Of a stretch of DNA of 64,000 bases, positions 33,285-45,167 are shown in pieces; the stretch's first letter is position 1, and every line of letters starts with the position of its first letter. This DNA is from Halichoerus grypus. Its lineage: Eukaryota; Chordata; Mammalia; Carnivora; Phocidae. The notes below the pieces were generated by a model. The model was not told the DNA's origin. It searched no databases and saw nothing but the letters and a program-made list of their open reading frames with translations. The stretch is from the NCBI RefSeq assembly GCF_964656455.1, contig NC_135721.1:88268754-88332753 (forward strand), written 5' to 3'. A program made the translations under genes and the position numbers.

Positions 33285-33808
33285 TGTTGTGCTTTAAAGA
33301 TGGTCACAAATTCTTTGCTTCTCCTCCCACTGAAATATGGAATCTAATTCTTCTGTCCTTGAATCTGGGCTGGCCTTAGCTTGATCTATAGAATGTGGCA
33401 GAAGTGATGTTCTGGATCTTCTGAGGCTAGGTCATAAGAAGCCTTCAGTTTCTGCCTAGACCTTTTAGAACACTTGTCCAGGGGGAAGGCAGATGCCATG
33501 TAAGAAGTACAATTACTCTGAGACCACCCTGCTGTGAGGAAGCCCAGTTAGCCTCATAGAAGAACAGCATGGAAGGAGATAACCAATCAGCCCCTGGCTT
33601 TTCTAGACATCCCAGCAGCCCTAGGCATGGGAATAAAGAAGCCTTTTGATGATTCCAGCCCCAGCTATTATCTGACTGTAATGGAGTAAGAACTGCCCAC
33701 ATGAGCCCAGTCAGCCCACAGAACTGTGAAAAATAGTAACAAGCTATTGACTTAACCCATTGGGTTTTGGGGTGATTCGTTACACAGCTATGGATAGCTG
33801 GATACTAG
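33285..33808 (+). repeat. MLT1-like MaLR LTR, plus strand, near full length
   Basis: TGGTCACAAATTCTTTGCTTCTCC, CCTTGAATCTGGGCTGGCCTTAGCTTGATCTATAGAATGTGGCAGAAGTGATG, CACCCTGCTGTGAGGAAGCCC, CAGCCCACAGAACTGTG, CATTGGGTTTTGGGGTGATTCGTTACACAGCTATGGATAGCTGG cover the LTR from start to end in order. No internal MaLR sequence adjoins. Confidence 0.87.
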
Positions 33809-33878
33809 GGGTGGTGGAGAGTTCCAGGCAGAGGAATAGCATGTGCAAAGGCCAAGACTCTGTGCCCTTAGACTTTTT

Positions 33879-34065
33879 TTTTTTAAGATTTTATTTATTT
33901 ATTTGAGAGAGAATGAGAGAGAGAGCATGAGAGGGGGGAGGGTCAGAGGGAGAAGCAGACTCCCTGCTGAGCAGGGAGCCCGATGCGGGACTCAATCCTG
34001 GGACTCTGGGATCATGACCTGAGCTGAAGCCAGTCGCTTAACCAACTGAGCCACCCAGGCGCCCC
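33879..34065 (-). mobile_element. can-SINE, minus strand, 15-bp duplication
   Basis: Near-consensus reverse SINE: AAGATTTTATTTATTTATTTGAGAGAG, GGGTCAGAGGGAGAAGCAGACTCCCTGCTGAGCAGGGAGCCCGATGCGGGACTC, GGATCATGACCTGAGC and GAGCCACCCAGGCGCCCC. GCCCTTAGACTTTTT is exact at 33864-33878 and 34066-34080. Confidence 0.97.
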
Positions 34066-34080
34066 GCCCTTAGACTTTTT

Positions 34081-36000
34081 GTAGAGAATAAGACATCTAA
34101 AAACATCTTAGAACCAGCTCTGCAGGGCCAATTCCAGTTTGCATAGGACAGATACAGAGGGATTTTTAATCCATCCATGGATGGACTGAGGAGAGGAATG
34201 ATTCACACACCCCTTGAGACTAGGGCTAAATTAGCTTGGGTACGGGTGCATTAAATTTCTTCTGGGCAGAGGGCCCACCAGATTTACAAGGAGTCTGGGA
34301 ACTCTAAGAACCAGGGGTGGTGTTTTAGATTTTTAAAACAGTGTTTTCTAAGGCAGCAGCCACAATTACGGTGGGAGCTAGTAGGACACGCTCCTAGCTG
34401 GATACAAAATACATTCTTTACAAAAGAATCAAGGGAAACAATAGCGTTTGGGCCAGCAAGTATGTGTTTTACATTTATTCTGTGTTGAATTAGTTTATAA
34501 AAATAAACATTCCCTCTTTGAGTTTTAACAGTCTGTAGGGTTAAAATACATTTGGTAAAACCAAACGTGAAGAAAAGAACAAAAAACAAAAATCCAGAGG
34601 AAGCTGACAGAACTCTGAGGTCTGCTGGCCTCTCCCTGTGTCCAGATTGCACTTGGGGCCTTGGGAGTGAGGGGCCCTGGCTGTGCCTGAGCCTGTCCAG
34701 GGCTGGGGGCTGAGGGCTGGGGGCAGGAGGCTGGGCCTCCTAGGCCTCACGAAAGCGAACGAATGAAGGTGGGAATAATGGACAGGATCTGGCCATGCTG
34801 CTTGTTTTGGCCAGAGGCCCTCTGAATATTTAGCCACTTCTGCCTCTAGGTGGCACTCTGTAGCCACCTACTGCTTCTACGTGAGCCCCAGCCTGGTGAC
34901 CCCCATCAGGCCTCAGGCAGTGTCTCCCAGAGAACCTGGGGGCTAAGCCAGTCCTGTGGCAATGAGGAAATTCCATGCAGTGCTTTCCAGAAGTGGGGGC
35001 GAGAGGAGGGTAGGAAGGCATCCTGCCTCCTCCGGGAGGGGCTCCCGACTAAACCTTGGGGTTTTCTCTTCCTGAAGTTACGCAATTCACATCTTAGGCT
35101 CTTTCTAGCCAATGTCTGGCATCTGCTTTCCTTTTCCCACCCTGTCACATTTTCTAACACCCGGGCAAAAGGCTCTTTCCAGAGCCAGGAGGGATTGCCA
35201 GATTCCCCCCCCCCCACCTTTTTTATTCCCTTCTATCAGCACCTCACATCTTTCCAACAGGTCACACTTACCTGCTTCCCAGAGGTCTGAATGCCCAACC
35301 ACACAGCCAGGATGGCTGCCTCCACCTTCCTGTAGCTCACGCTGCTTCAGACAGGAAGTAGTTAATGAGCAAGGGGGTTTTGAGTTCAGGAAGAGAGAGA
35401 GCACACTCTCTGCTCCGTGAACCCCTTTTCAGCTCAGACCCAGTCAGGAAGCGCCTCTTCTCTGCAGAGGCAGAGGATGGATCTTCCCCTCTACTCTCAG
35501 CAGCAGGTCAGTGCCCAGAGCAGGGACCAGAGCTCATCAGACCCAGGGCAAGCCCGGAGCTACACAGGCTGCAGGGGGGACCACCATGGGGGCTCCAAAC
35601 AGAGGAAGGCACTTTGTAGAGAGTTCTGGAGGGAACCAAGCCTTTTCTGCAGTCCTGCCAATAAAACCGCTGGGGCTCAGCTTTGAACTTGATCCTAGAA
35701 ATGACATCCTAGCACAAATTTTGTAGGACAAGCAAAATCCAGAGAAGAGAAAATGCAGGACTGGCCAATGAAAAAAGCCAAGAAATCTGGATCAGCCCAG
35801 AGCAGATACAGTATTTTCTCCACATGAGGTTAAAGAGGTTCTCATGTGTGAGGAATTGAAAATTACTATCGGAATCTTTTTACATTACCTAGAGGTAGTT
35901 TTATGTAATTATGCGTAAGTTAACTGTGTAATAAAACTATCTTTTGTCCTCATTCTAGAGCAAGGGGCAGCTATTCTTTTAGAGTCCTTATGGACCCCAT
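34081..36000. other. unassigned sequence with a CTCF-like motif
   Basis: No exon or repeat recognised. A CTCF-like motif lies at 34843-34857 and an 11-C run at 35206-35216. Frames of 100-146 codons near 34850-35420 overlap on both strands without domains. Confidence 0.45.
34843..34857 (+). promoter_or_regulatory. candidate CTCF-binding motif
   Basis: CCTCTAGGTGGCACT fits the CTCF core pattern CCASYAGRKGGCRSY at 14 of 15 positions. A motif match alone does not show binding. Confidence 0.35.
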
Positions 36001-38635
36001 GTTCACTGAAGCTCTTCTGGGATTTGTCACAAATATATTTTTGGCTCAGGTGTCCAGAGGAGCAAACTGAGCCAACAGTCACGCTTATAGAATGTCGCTC
36101 TAAGAAGCCACATTCGTATCTGGTTCTTCAGGTAATCCACGTGTATAGTAGGGAACATTTAGAAACAGCCTGTCTCTTCCTGTTTTCCCCCCAAAATACA
36201 TCCTGCAACAGGGGTTGATATGCAGGGATGTGGTCCTGGGGAGCAAGAGTGAAGGACAGGGGAACAAAGAGGGGAGAGGCGTGTTATCGAGAGGGGCACT
36301 GCAGAAGGTCACCAGATGCTTGCTCTTTGGAACTCTGAAGAATCTTCTGGAGCAACACTCAGAACTGGTCACTTGAACAATGAAGGAGGAGTACAGCCTC
36401 CCCCTCCCGTGCCTCCCGGGTCAGAGGGCCCCTCACAGGGCATTCACTCTCTGCACTTGTAGGTGATAAGTATGTGAGGTAGTTCCCACAGGTGGCCTGC
36501 AACCCAGCAGCAGAGAGAAGACCTGAAGCAGGTGTGGTGAGGGAAGAAGCTGCAAGTTCACACCTGTGGAAAGCTGGTTGCAACCTGTAGTGACCTGGTT
36601 TCTACAGCAGTGGCTGTCAGAGGTGAGGCTGACAGGAGGGGAGGTGATGGACAAAAGGTGGCCCCCTCACAGGCATGGGCCTAAGCTGTGCAGGGCGATC
36701 AGTTGGTGTTCAGACCACACTTCTCCATGGAGAGCATTCCAAATAAGTGGTGGCTAGCTTACCCTGTGGGCCAGCTCACAAACAAGCTGCAACCTGCATG
36801 AATTGATTGCACAGGGAAATACAACAAATATCAAGGCTTTTAGGATGGAAGACAACAGAAAAACAATCATAGTGAGTAAAATAGTATTTTTAGAGTTCAT
36901 CTTGAATGCTAGTGCTTGAGGAAAGCAGGTTTCCTTGGTGAAATAGAATGAGGTAGTTAGAGACTCCTGGAGATGGAAAGGTGCTTCCGGGTACTTTTCA
37001 GAGCTTTAGAAACAGCACTAGACCGTCATCGTATTTACCTCCAAGGCAAATGCCGGCATGTCCCTTTCCTGGAGGCACTTGGATTATCAACACCAGTTTT
37101 ATGTCATTCACCCCTAATTTTGGTTAATATTTGGTTCCCAAATGGAAGGGAGAGAGGATTAGAAAGTGGATAGAGATTTTTCTAATACAGAAACCCCAAT
37201 GCGTTGCAAGAGAATGAGGAGGAAGAGGTTCGAGAGAATATGGATGGGCATATGAGAGGGACAATGTCCATGGGGAATTAACTAGTTCTAGATAATTGTT
37301 CACTGTATACTTAAAGACCCAAGGACCCCAGTGTGGAGAATGAGGGCTGGGGAGAGGCGGGTGCTGTATATGGGCCCTCCTCTCAGAAGGAAGCAGAGAA
37401 GCAGTGGGGAGCCCGCTGCAGGAGCTAGTCCTAGGGGGCGCTGTGGACCCAGGAGAGCTTGGCTGGTGCCTGCCAGATGGGGCTAGCAGGATTTGGGATG
37501 CAGGGCAAGAGCAGTAATTGCTCATGTGAATGGAAACATATTTCTTAGGGTGATGGTGCAGGGCCTGTTAATCCCAGAGATTAACTTGAATTTTTAAAAA
37601 TGTTATGCTGATATCTCATTGCAGCAGAAGAAAAGCTTTGGGTGTTCTGTGGAGTCTAGATTCTATCTCTGAAATATTCTCACAGGTAAAGATTTATATA
37701 AAATGCCCAGAGGAGGCTGTAATAGATTTTGATGCATATTTCATATTTTCAAGCCTGCCACTTGATCTCACAAACAGATTTATGAAAACGCAGTCTTTAT
37801 TGTACAATATTCATGTTTTATTAAATGTGATCAACGTAGCGAGTAAGAGAGAGCCGCTGTAGCAGCCTTGCAGGGAAGCTGGAGCCAGACTGAGCTCCCC
37901 AGAGGCCCGGGTGGGACCTCCCTTCTTGGGTTTATAACCTCGGGGTCATCCTGCCTTGGGGAAGTCCCTGTCTCTTCTGACTCTCACTCTGCAGGAAAAG
38001 AACAGCACTAGCTCCTTTTGAACCAAACAGAGTATTAATAACACCTTCAGAGACAGAGGCCTCAATCTTATCTGAGGTAGAAGGGAGTCTGGTTCCTTAT
38101 GCAGTCTGCTGCCCTCGGCTTCACTGAGGAACCACATAGCCCGGAATTCCTCCTTCAGTCCACGCTCCCAGCTCCCCAGCAAAACCTTCCCTCCTTGGAA
38201 ACCTGAGAGCGTTCACTTCAAACATGGCTTTCTGGGCCTGGAATCAAATTGGCCTGGCTCCTCTCTGATCTCCCCAGTCTGTGAGCAGGGGGTCCAGGCA
38301 GCTGGAGTAACTCTACCCTACACAACCTGGCTTCTTTTCTTTTCCGGGACAAGATTTATATGGCCGGTGTAGTCTTACCACAGACATTCCCAAGAGAGGC
38401 CCTGAACACCCGCGTTACCCCAGCCCCTCAGCTCCCTGCAAGTTAACTTTAAGATGGGTTTTTAGATAAAGTTGGGTTAATACTTAAGGAAAATCGAATG
38501 TGTGTGTGATTGAGAAAGGACTTGATGGATTGGTCGAACCCTTATGGGCGGAGAGGGGGTGGAGGAGAGATGAAAGAACCCAACCTGCAAACTGCAGTTT
38601 AAGATGCTTTGTCCTCCCCGATGCTGGAGGACTGA
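36001..38635. other. unassigned sequence with a CTCF-like motif
   Basis: No gene or classed repeat seen; open frames are short and unconvincing. A CTAGGGGGCGCT core lies at 37431-37442. Confidence 0.45.
37431..37442 (+). promoter_or_regulatory. candidate CTCF core motif
   Basis: CTAGGGGGCGCT matches all twelve bases of the SYAGRKGGCRSY part of the CTCF core, but the three bases before it (GTC) do not match CCA. Same orientation as the candidate at 34843. Confidence 0.3.
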
Positions 38636-38639
38636 CAAG

Positions 38640-38852
38640 CTTGGGCTTGGAGTCAGAAACAAGCCAGACTGGAGTCCTGGCTACCTCAGTTACTGGCCGT
38701 GTGACCTGGGGTGGGGGACGTACTCTCCCTGTGCTCAGTTTCCTTACCTGGAAGATGAGGATAATAATGTCAAGGGGTTGTCGTAACCTAGTGAATGTTA
38801 AGCACAGTCCATGGCACAGAGAAAGATGTCAATAAACGTTAGCTCTCATTAT
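38640..38852 (+). repeat. MIR element, plus strand, near full length
   Basis: TTGGAGTCAGAAACAAGCCAGACTGGAGTCCTGGCTACC, AGTTACTGGCCGTGTGACCTGGGG, CAGTTTCCTTACCTGGAAGATGAGGATAATAATG, GTGAATGTTAAGCACAGTCCATGGCACAGAG and AATAAACGTTAGCTCTCATTAT give a nearly complete MIR. Confidence 0.93.
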
Positions 38853-40515
38853 GAAGTCATTAACTCATTTAAGCCACAGAGCCAGTGGCTTTACTATTGT
38901 TGTTTGATACAGGTCGTTTTTGACAAGTGGACGGTGTCATATACTGGGATATGAGTCGGGGAACCAAGAAAGAAACCCCAGGCTGTTACCGACGCCCACC
39001 TAATGCTAGAGTCCAAATGGGCCAGGTATTTGACTATGGTGTTGGGGGTAGAAGAAGTGCTAAGTGACACAAAATAATAAATTACCTTGTGCACGAAGTG
39101 TACCCCTGCATCTAGGGGGCCGGAGACATTTTCCACAAGATGACTATGGAGGCTGTGGGTGCGGGCAGACACTTTTTCCAAGGCGGGACATAAGGACACG
39201 CACAGTCTACAGTGAATGCCCTTTTATTTACCTGGAGATGTCGGTTCCAGACAGCCTGGGCCTCGCTGCTGATCTGAATAGTAATCAGATTCTCATGTCT
39301 TCCTGTCTTTACAAGAACCCCAGACACTAATAGCATCCCCAGGGAGGGGCTGCAGTTTTCCAAGTGTCCACCACGGATGCACAGCTTGCCCTACTCGTCC
39401 TCCTAGGCAGCAGCCGGGCATAAAAAGCATTTTTCAAAGTGGCTGGCAGTCTCATTTGGAAAAACAAAACAGAATAAGCGCTTGTTTCTGTTGGACACAG
39501 TGGCGTGACGTTTGTATTTTTAAGCAATCACTCAAAATTACTTTCTATGGAATCTCAAGTTTATTTTGTTTGCTTTTAAAGTCACTCCAGAAAATGCCTG
39601 ACCTCTATTGATTTGTAACTCAGTGCCCTAAGAGACGGTGACAATAGCCCTGTACCATACCCTAGGTCTCAGAGACAAAGGGCCCCGCACTGGAGGAAAC
39701 GCCATTGTGTGCAAACACCTGGAGAAAGGACCTGAGCTGCGGTAAGATTGGTTTTATTTTAATGTCCATGAAATTAGATCTAGCCGCTCTTCCATTCAGT
39801 ATATATTTGCCGTGTGCACACCTGGATGGATTGAGACCCTGCCCTCACGGCTTCCATTCAAGGCAAGAGTCTGGAAACTTCAGCCTGAAGATCATTTGGG
39901 CACTTCTTGCTGCCCAGGTTCTGGTGTTCAGGAGCCCCTGTTAGCCTCCCCTCCCCAGTGGGTTGTGCTGGGGGTGCAACACAGGAAGGGAGGTGGAGGG
40001 CCCAGTGAGGAGTCTGGGGGCTGGGGCCTCCCTGTGGACTTCAGGCCTGTAGCAGGCCTGTCTCCCAGCCCCTGGAAGAAGACAGATAATTACTGCTGGG
40101 ACCTCTGGAGAGGTTTCCATTCCCACATCTAAATTTATTCCATCCGAGTTTTTTCTTTGCCGAAGTTTAATTGGTGCGGTCATCATGTCAGAGCAATGTT
40201 ATTATTTTAGTCAAAAGCGGTAAACTAGGAAAGACATTCTTTATGACAGTTCTCTCTGTCCTAAGGTCAGGAGCCTGATGAAAGAGCCGACAAGACCTGA
40301 TTGTGTACCATGGCCACCGTACCAGACCTTCTAGGGCCCTCAAAGAACAAAAGGAAAACTGGCCCAAAAATGTTAAACAAGGTGGTGAATCTACACATAT
40401 GTAGACGACATGTGCATAGATAGAAAAATAGCTCTGCATCGCTTTACTCCTGGGGTTTGTTTATTCTGTCCTGCAGGATTCTTCACATATAGTGTGCCCA
40501 GCACGGTAACAGAGA

Positions 40516-40551
<36 letters not shown>

Positions 40552-41294
40552 GAATGAAGGAAATATGCAGTATCCACGTGTGTGGCTCTGTGCCATGCTT
40601 GTGCTTCACGAAGCAAATTAAACACCGCCTCACCTTTCAGTGAGCTCGTGTCCTGACAGCCTGTCAGGTGTTGGATAACATGTACCAGTGATGGAAAAAA
40701 TACAAAAAGGAATTCATGTTTATCCTTTCAACCAGCAACATGCATATCAAATTGCAGAAGAATTAAAATGTCTGTGGGTAAAATTACAGCGCAAAGTTTT
40801 ATGAAGTCATCAAGGTAAATCCTATTTTGCAAAATTGCCACAAAATTGTGAATGTTCTCATGGCCCTAATTCAGGATACATTCCTTAAACAAAGAACATC
40901 TTGGTTTGATTCCACTTGTTTTGAAGCCCGTATTCTACAGAATTATTTTTTCAGGATGGCATAAAAATGTAAGAATGGTAAGTGGAAAAATTAGATCATT
41001 TTGCCAGATGTATAGCTTTTCAATTGGCAGTTATATGGAGGACTGGAACATGGCTAAAGGTAACAAATACGCATTGAATCTAATTATTATCTAATATTTG
41101 GGACTGTATGCTTCAGGTATCAGCTCCCTGTCTTTTTGTTTTTATTTACAGTTTACCACTTAAGACTCAAATCTCTCCTGTAGGTGACACAGTGCTGCCC
41201 TCAATGTATAGATGGTTCTTGAAAGCCTTCCTAAGAAGTGAGGGAAATGTCATGGAAGGCCCATGGTCCTATTTTGGGTTGAAAGCACATAACT
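38853..41294. other. unassigned sequence with a (GT)15 repeat
   Basis: No gene or interspersed repeat recognised over about 2.4 kb. The only clear feature is the GT microsatellite at 40519-40548. Confidence 0.45.
40519..40548 (+). repeat. (GT)15 microsatellite
   Basis: Thirty bases of uninterrupted GT dinucleotide; likely polymorphic in length. Confidence 0.95.
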
Positions 41295-41310
41295 CTGCCT
41301 TTACTGTATT

Positions 41311-41509
41311 TTAAAGATTTATTTATTTGAGAGAGAGAGAGAAAGCATGAGCGGGGGGGCGGGGGGGCAACAGAGGGAGAGGGGAGAGAGAATCTCAAGC
41401 AGATTCCCCACTGAGTGTGGAGTCTGATGCGGGGCTCGATCTCACAACCCTGAGATCATGACCTGAGCCAAAATCAAGAGTCAGAGACTCTTGAGCCACC
41501 CAGCTGCCC
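41311..41509 (-). mobile_element. can-SINE, minus strand, 16-bp duplication
   Basis: TTAAAGATTTATTTATTTGAGAGAG, a G-rich insert GCGGGGGGGCGGGGGGGC, CACTGAGTGTGGAGTCTGATGCGGGGCTCGATCTCACAACCC, GATCATGACCTGAGCC and GAGCCACCCAGCTGCCCC. Flanks CTGCCTTTACTGTATT (41295-41310) and CTGCCTTTGCTGTATT (41510-41525) differ at one base. Confidence 0.95.
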
Positions 41510-41609
41510 CTGCCTTTGCTGTATTATAATGGTAGCCTTATACCTGACAACTGTGGTTTACTGTCTATCTAGGTTTCTCTTTGCAGAAGTTTGAAATTGA
41601 GCTGTTGTA

Positions 41610-42008
41610 TTTTAGTTTGCGGGGCTGCCATAACAAAGTACCCCAAACTGGGCTGCTCAAATGAGAAACATATTCTCTCACAGTTTTGGAGGCTGTAAGT
41701 CTGAAATATAGGTGTCTGCAGGGTTGATACTTTCTGAGGCTATAGAGGGAAGGATCTACTCCAGGCCTCTCCTTGTCTTGTAGGTGATCGTCTTCATGTT
41801 CACATGACGTTCTCCTTGTATCTGTGTCTGTGTTAAAATTGCCCCCCCCCTTTTCTTTTTAACAGTCATATTGAATTAAGGCCATTGTACTCCGGGATGA
41901 CTTCATCTTAAGTATGTATGTCAGCAAGGACTCTATTTCCAAATAAGGTCACATTCTTAGGTACTGGGGGCTTTACCATGAATGGGGGAGGCACACTTCA
42001 ACCTGTAA
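41610..42008 (-). repeat. MLT1/MST-like MaLR LTR, minus strand
   Basis: TTTAGTTTGCGGGGCTGCCATAACAAAGTACCCCAAACTGGGCTGC, CTCTCACAGTTTTGGAGGCTGTAAGTCTGAAAT, CTGAGGCTATAGAGGGAAGG, TCTATTTCCAAATAAGGTCACATTCTTAGGTACTGGGG and CACTTCAACCTGTAA follow the reverse LTR order. Confidence 0.87.
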
Positions 42009-42318
42009 TGGGTATGAAGAGTTCTGCTGATGCTACATGATTTAAGTGACTGAGAAGGCCCCTCCACCCCCCTGCTCTTCTTCTCCATGTCCCCTCCCTG
42101 CTTGTTCCCAACATCTTTCCCCATAGATGTCTGAAGCACTCTTAGAGACTTGTCTGTTTGCATCTTGAAGATGACTTCATCTTCAGGGATTTCACCCAGA
42201 TTGTAGTTATGCCCAGGAGAGATAGAAGAAGTCATTTTCATTTAAGTCTTTAGCACATTGGCTCTCAAACTGTGTGCCTTGAAACTTCACTGCCAAATTC
42301 TGATCAGTGTGGATTTTT

Positions 42319-42531
42319 TTTTTTTAAGATTATTTTTATTAATTTGAGGGAGAGAGAGTGAGCAAGAGAGGGAGAGAACAGAAGCAGGGGGGAGAGGAAG
42401 AGGGAGAGGGAGAAGCAGACTCCCTCCCCGCTGAGCAGGGAGCCCGATGCTAGGCTTGATCCCAGGACCTGGGATCATGACATGAGCGAAGGCAGATGCT
42501 TAACTAACTGAGCCACCCAGGCACCCCCAGG
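42319..42531 (-). mobile_element. can-SINE, minus strand, 12-bp duplication
   Basis: AAGATTATTTTTATTAATTTGAGGGAG, GAAGCAGGGGGGAGAGG, GAAGCAGACTCCCTCCCCGCTGAGCAGGGAGCCCGATGC, GGGATCATGACATGAGC and GAGCCACCCAGGCACCCCC. GTGTGGATTTTT repeats at 42307-42318 and 42532-42543. Confidence 0.94.
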
Positions 42532-42543
42532 GTGTGGATTTTT

Positions 42544-43049
42544 ATAAAACTATGCATTCGTTCTATCACCCTGCTGTCTCTCAAAAGGGGTGTTAGGTTG
42601 GCGGGACCGTGAGCTGTGGTGAGAGCCGGCATAATCTGCAGTGAGTAAGAGCTGAGAGGTGGGAGATAGGGTTAAGCACACTCCACTTTCTCAGTGTGGA
42701 CAGCAGGAGCTTGGAGTGTGGATGGTCCCACTCACACAGGGATGTAGGGCTGAAGCTGAAATGACTAGAGATGTTTTTTAGGCTCTGGGAAACAGTGTGA
42801 CATTGTAGGAGTGATTGCTTTGTAATTACTGCTGAGGTTTCTAATTGATTTTTGAATATCAATTAAGATTAACCTTCTAATGTATGCAAAAGGACATCAC
42901 AAACAGAAATATATGGAGAAAGCCTGCTTTTGGCAGGTACAGCTTTCCTAGTGGTCGGCTCGCAAGTGTAAGAGAATGTTGTGGGGCGTAGGAAGGAATG
43001 GGAGACATGCCTGGAAAAAGCCAAAAATCAAAGGCAGCAATATCAGAGC
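42544..43049. other. unassigned sequence
   Basis: No element recognised between the SINE and the following MIR. Confidence 0.45.
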
Positions 43050-43212
43050 AAGAGGAGCCAGGTGAACCTGGGTTTGAACCCTGACCCAGCTTCTTTCTGG
43101 CTGGATGACTTTGGACATCTGACGTCTCTGACCAGCCGTGACCTCTTCATCCGTTCAATGCACACTGTAATGCCTGCCCCATGGAGTTGTGATGAGGGTC
43201 AAGCTGGCCCAG
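43050..43212 (+). repeat. MIR element, plus strand
   Basis: GCCAGGTGAACCTGGGTTTGAACCCTGACCCAGC, CTGGCTGGATGACTTTGGACATCTGACGTCTCTGACC, TTCATCCGTTCAATG and TGCCTGCCCCATGGAGTTGTGATGAGGG follow MIR order, diverged. Confidence 0.75.
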
Positions 43213-44389
43213 AATGTCCACAACTTCCACTACAACAGCTCTAACATCATTGACTACATCATTCTCTCTGGGCCCAGCCCTGGCTGGCGGTAAAAGTGTA
43301 AGCTCCGCAAGACTGTCACAGGTTCACTCAATGCCTGTGAACTTGTCTTTGCTACGAAAGCTGTTCTTAGAATGAGCATGGGCCTGGAGCCCCCTGCTCC
43401 CAGGGCTCATGACCTGCCGTGGAGTTCTGCATGCACCACCAGGACCGCACAGCTTCCTGAGCAACAGGGGGGCTATGGGCAGGAGGGGGAAATGAGAGTG
43501 GCCAAGGCTGTGCACACCCGCGCTGCATCAATGGCCACGTTGTGGAGCAGGCCCTCCGGGGTGGCCTGGAACATGGGGCTCTGGAGCTGTGTGTCAGTCA
43601 ACACCTCGTTGGGGCTTGGTTTGTTTTACAAACTTTTGTTTGTGTGATTTATGCCTCTAGTAACTCATCTTAACTGCCCTCCCTCCTAATGACTCAGTTC
43701 TCTTCTCCACTTTCATTTTGTTTTTCCTAACATTTCTCTCTCTTTGTCTCTGTGTGTGTGTGTGTCTCTCTCTGTCTCTCCAGTTTTCTTTAGTCAGAAT
43801 AGATGGGGAAGCAGAAGGTCTGGGATGAATGAGAGAGTAAGTACTGGAGTGGGAAAGGCCACCTAGGTTATTCTAGAAATCTCTGTGTTTAGCTAACTCA
43901 GAGGCGGTCTGTCAGCTCTCGTGGCACTGGTCCAAGCTGATGTGAGCAGCACGCAGCTGCCATTGCCAGGAGAAATCATTTGCCCACCCTCCACTTACCT
44001 GTCTGCCGAGCCCCTCCCAGCTAGATCTTAAAAGGCCCATCTGCAAGTTACAGATAAGGAAACTAAGACTTCAAGAGACTTAAAAATTATTTGTTCAAAG
44101 ACCCACAACAAGTGCAATTCTTGATGTGGGGGATCTAAATAAACCTTGCCACATAGACTTGCCCGTATCTCTCCTTGTTTATTCACACTGGAAATTAGTG
44201 TCCTAAAGCCTCTATGAAGTATCTCTCCATGTGCCCACATGTTTACCGATATCATGCATAAGTCCTGCAAATATTCATTGGATGGATTTATGTTTCAGAA
44301 CTACCCTAAGATGGGCTTTACCTCTTTATTTTCTGATTAAATGCTACAAATTTATGTAAAATTCCAAACTGTACAGGAATGTATATAAT
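43213..44389. other. mostly unassigned; TG/TC tract and MIR remnant
   Basis: A TCTCTCTCTTTGTCTCTG(TG)n TCTCTC tract lies at about 43736-43783. At 44035-44120 CCATCTGCAAGTTACAGATAAGGAAACTAAGACTTCAAGAGA looks like a decayed reverse MIR core. Nothing else is recognised. Confidence 0.45.
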
Positions 44390-45000
44390 CTCACTTCTAG
44401 AGACACGCTGCCAAAAATTGGTGCAAAATTCTCTATCTTTTTTACACTGATATTAACTCTTGCTGTTGATTATTTTGGATATGAACGCATACCATTAATG
44501 CTGCCCTGAGTTTGCACATTTCACTTTCCACATCAGTACAAAGAAGTCCAACGCATTAAGTCACATATAGTATTCCACTGTGTGGATGTCCCAACATTTA
44601 TTTAATCTTCTTCAGAGTTCTTTTGGGTTAATTATATGTTTGTAATACTTTTAAGTTTTTAAACAAAGCCACAAGGAACATATTTGAGTCTTTGAGCACT
44701 TATAGAAGGGTTTTGGAGGCATAAATCTTAAAAGGACAAAAACTGGTTGAAAAAGTACTAACTTTAAACATTTCAGTAGATACTGCTAAGTTGCAAGCCA
44801 AAAAGGTATATGGATTTACAGTTGTACCACCAAAGTACCCAGAGCACCCATTTATTTCCTACACCCTCACCACTGCTGAACTTCATCAGCCCATATTTAG
44901 CTGTGTCAGTCTGATAAATGGAACAATACGTCATTATAGTTTAATTTGCATATCCTGATTATCGCCTCAGGAAACGGTCGCTGGGGCTTCCTGGGCAAGG
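44390..45000 (-). repeat. old L1M-type 3' fragment, minus strand
   Basis: TATAGTATTCCACTGTGTGGATGTCCCAACATTTATTTAATC, TTTAAACAAAGCCACAAGGAACATATTTG, TACAGTTGTACCACCAAAGTACCCAGAGCACCCATTTATTTCCTACACCCTCACCACTG and TAGTTTAATTTGCATATCCTGATTA parallel the reverse ORF2 3' region of old L1s. Confidence 0.7.
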
Positions 45001-45167
45001 GTTGGTTTCTTCCTCGTGCCCAGTACCTGCGTCTTGACTCTTTTCTTGTCCCTTAACATATACGTGAATGTTGGGGATATATATGGGAAGTGCCTGTGAA
45101 TTTTTAATAGACGCCTCAGCAAAGCCTAATCAGAAAGGCAAATCTGATTCAAATTCATACCCTACAG

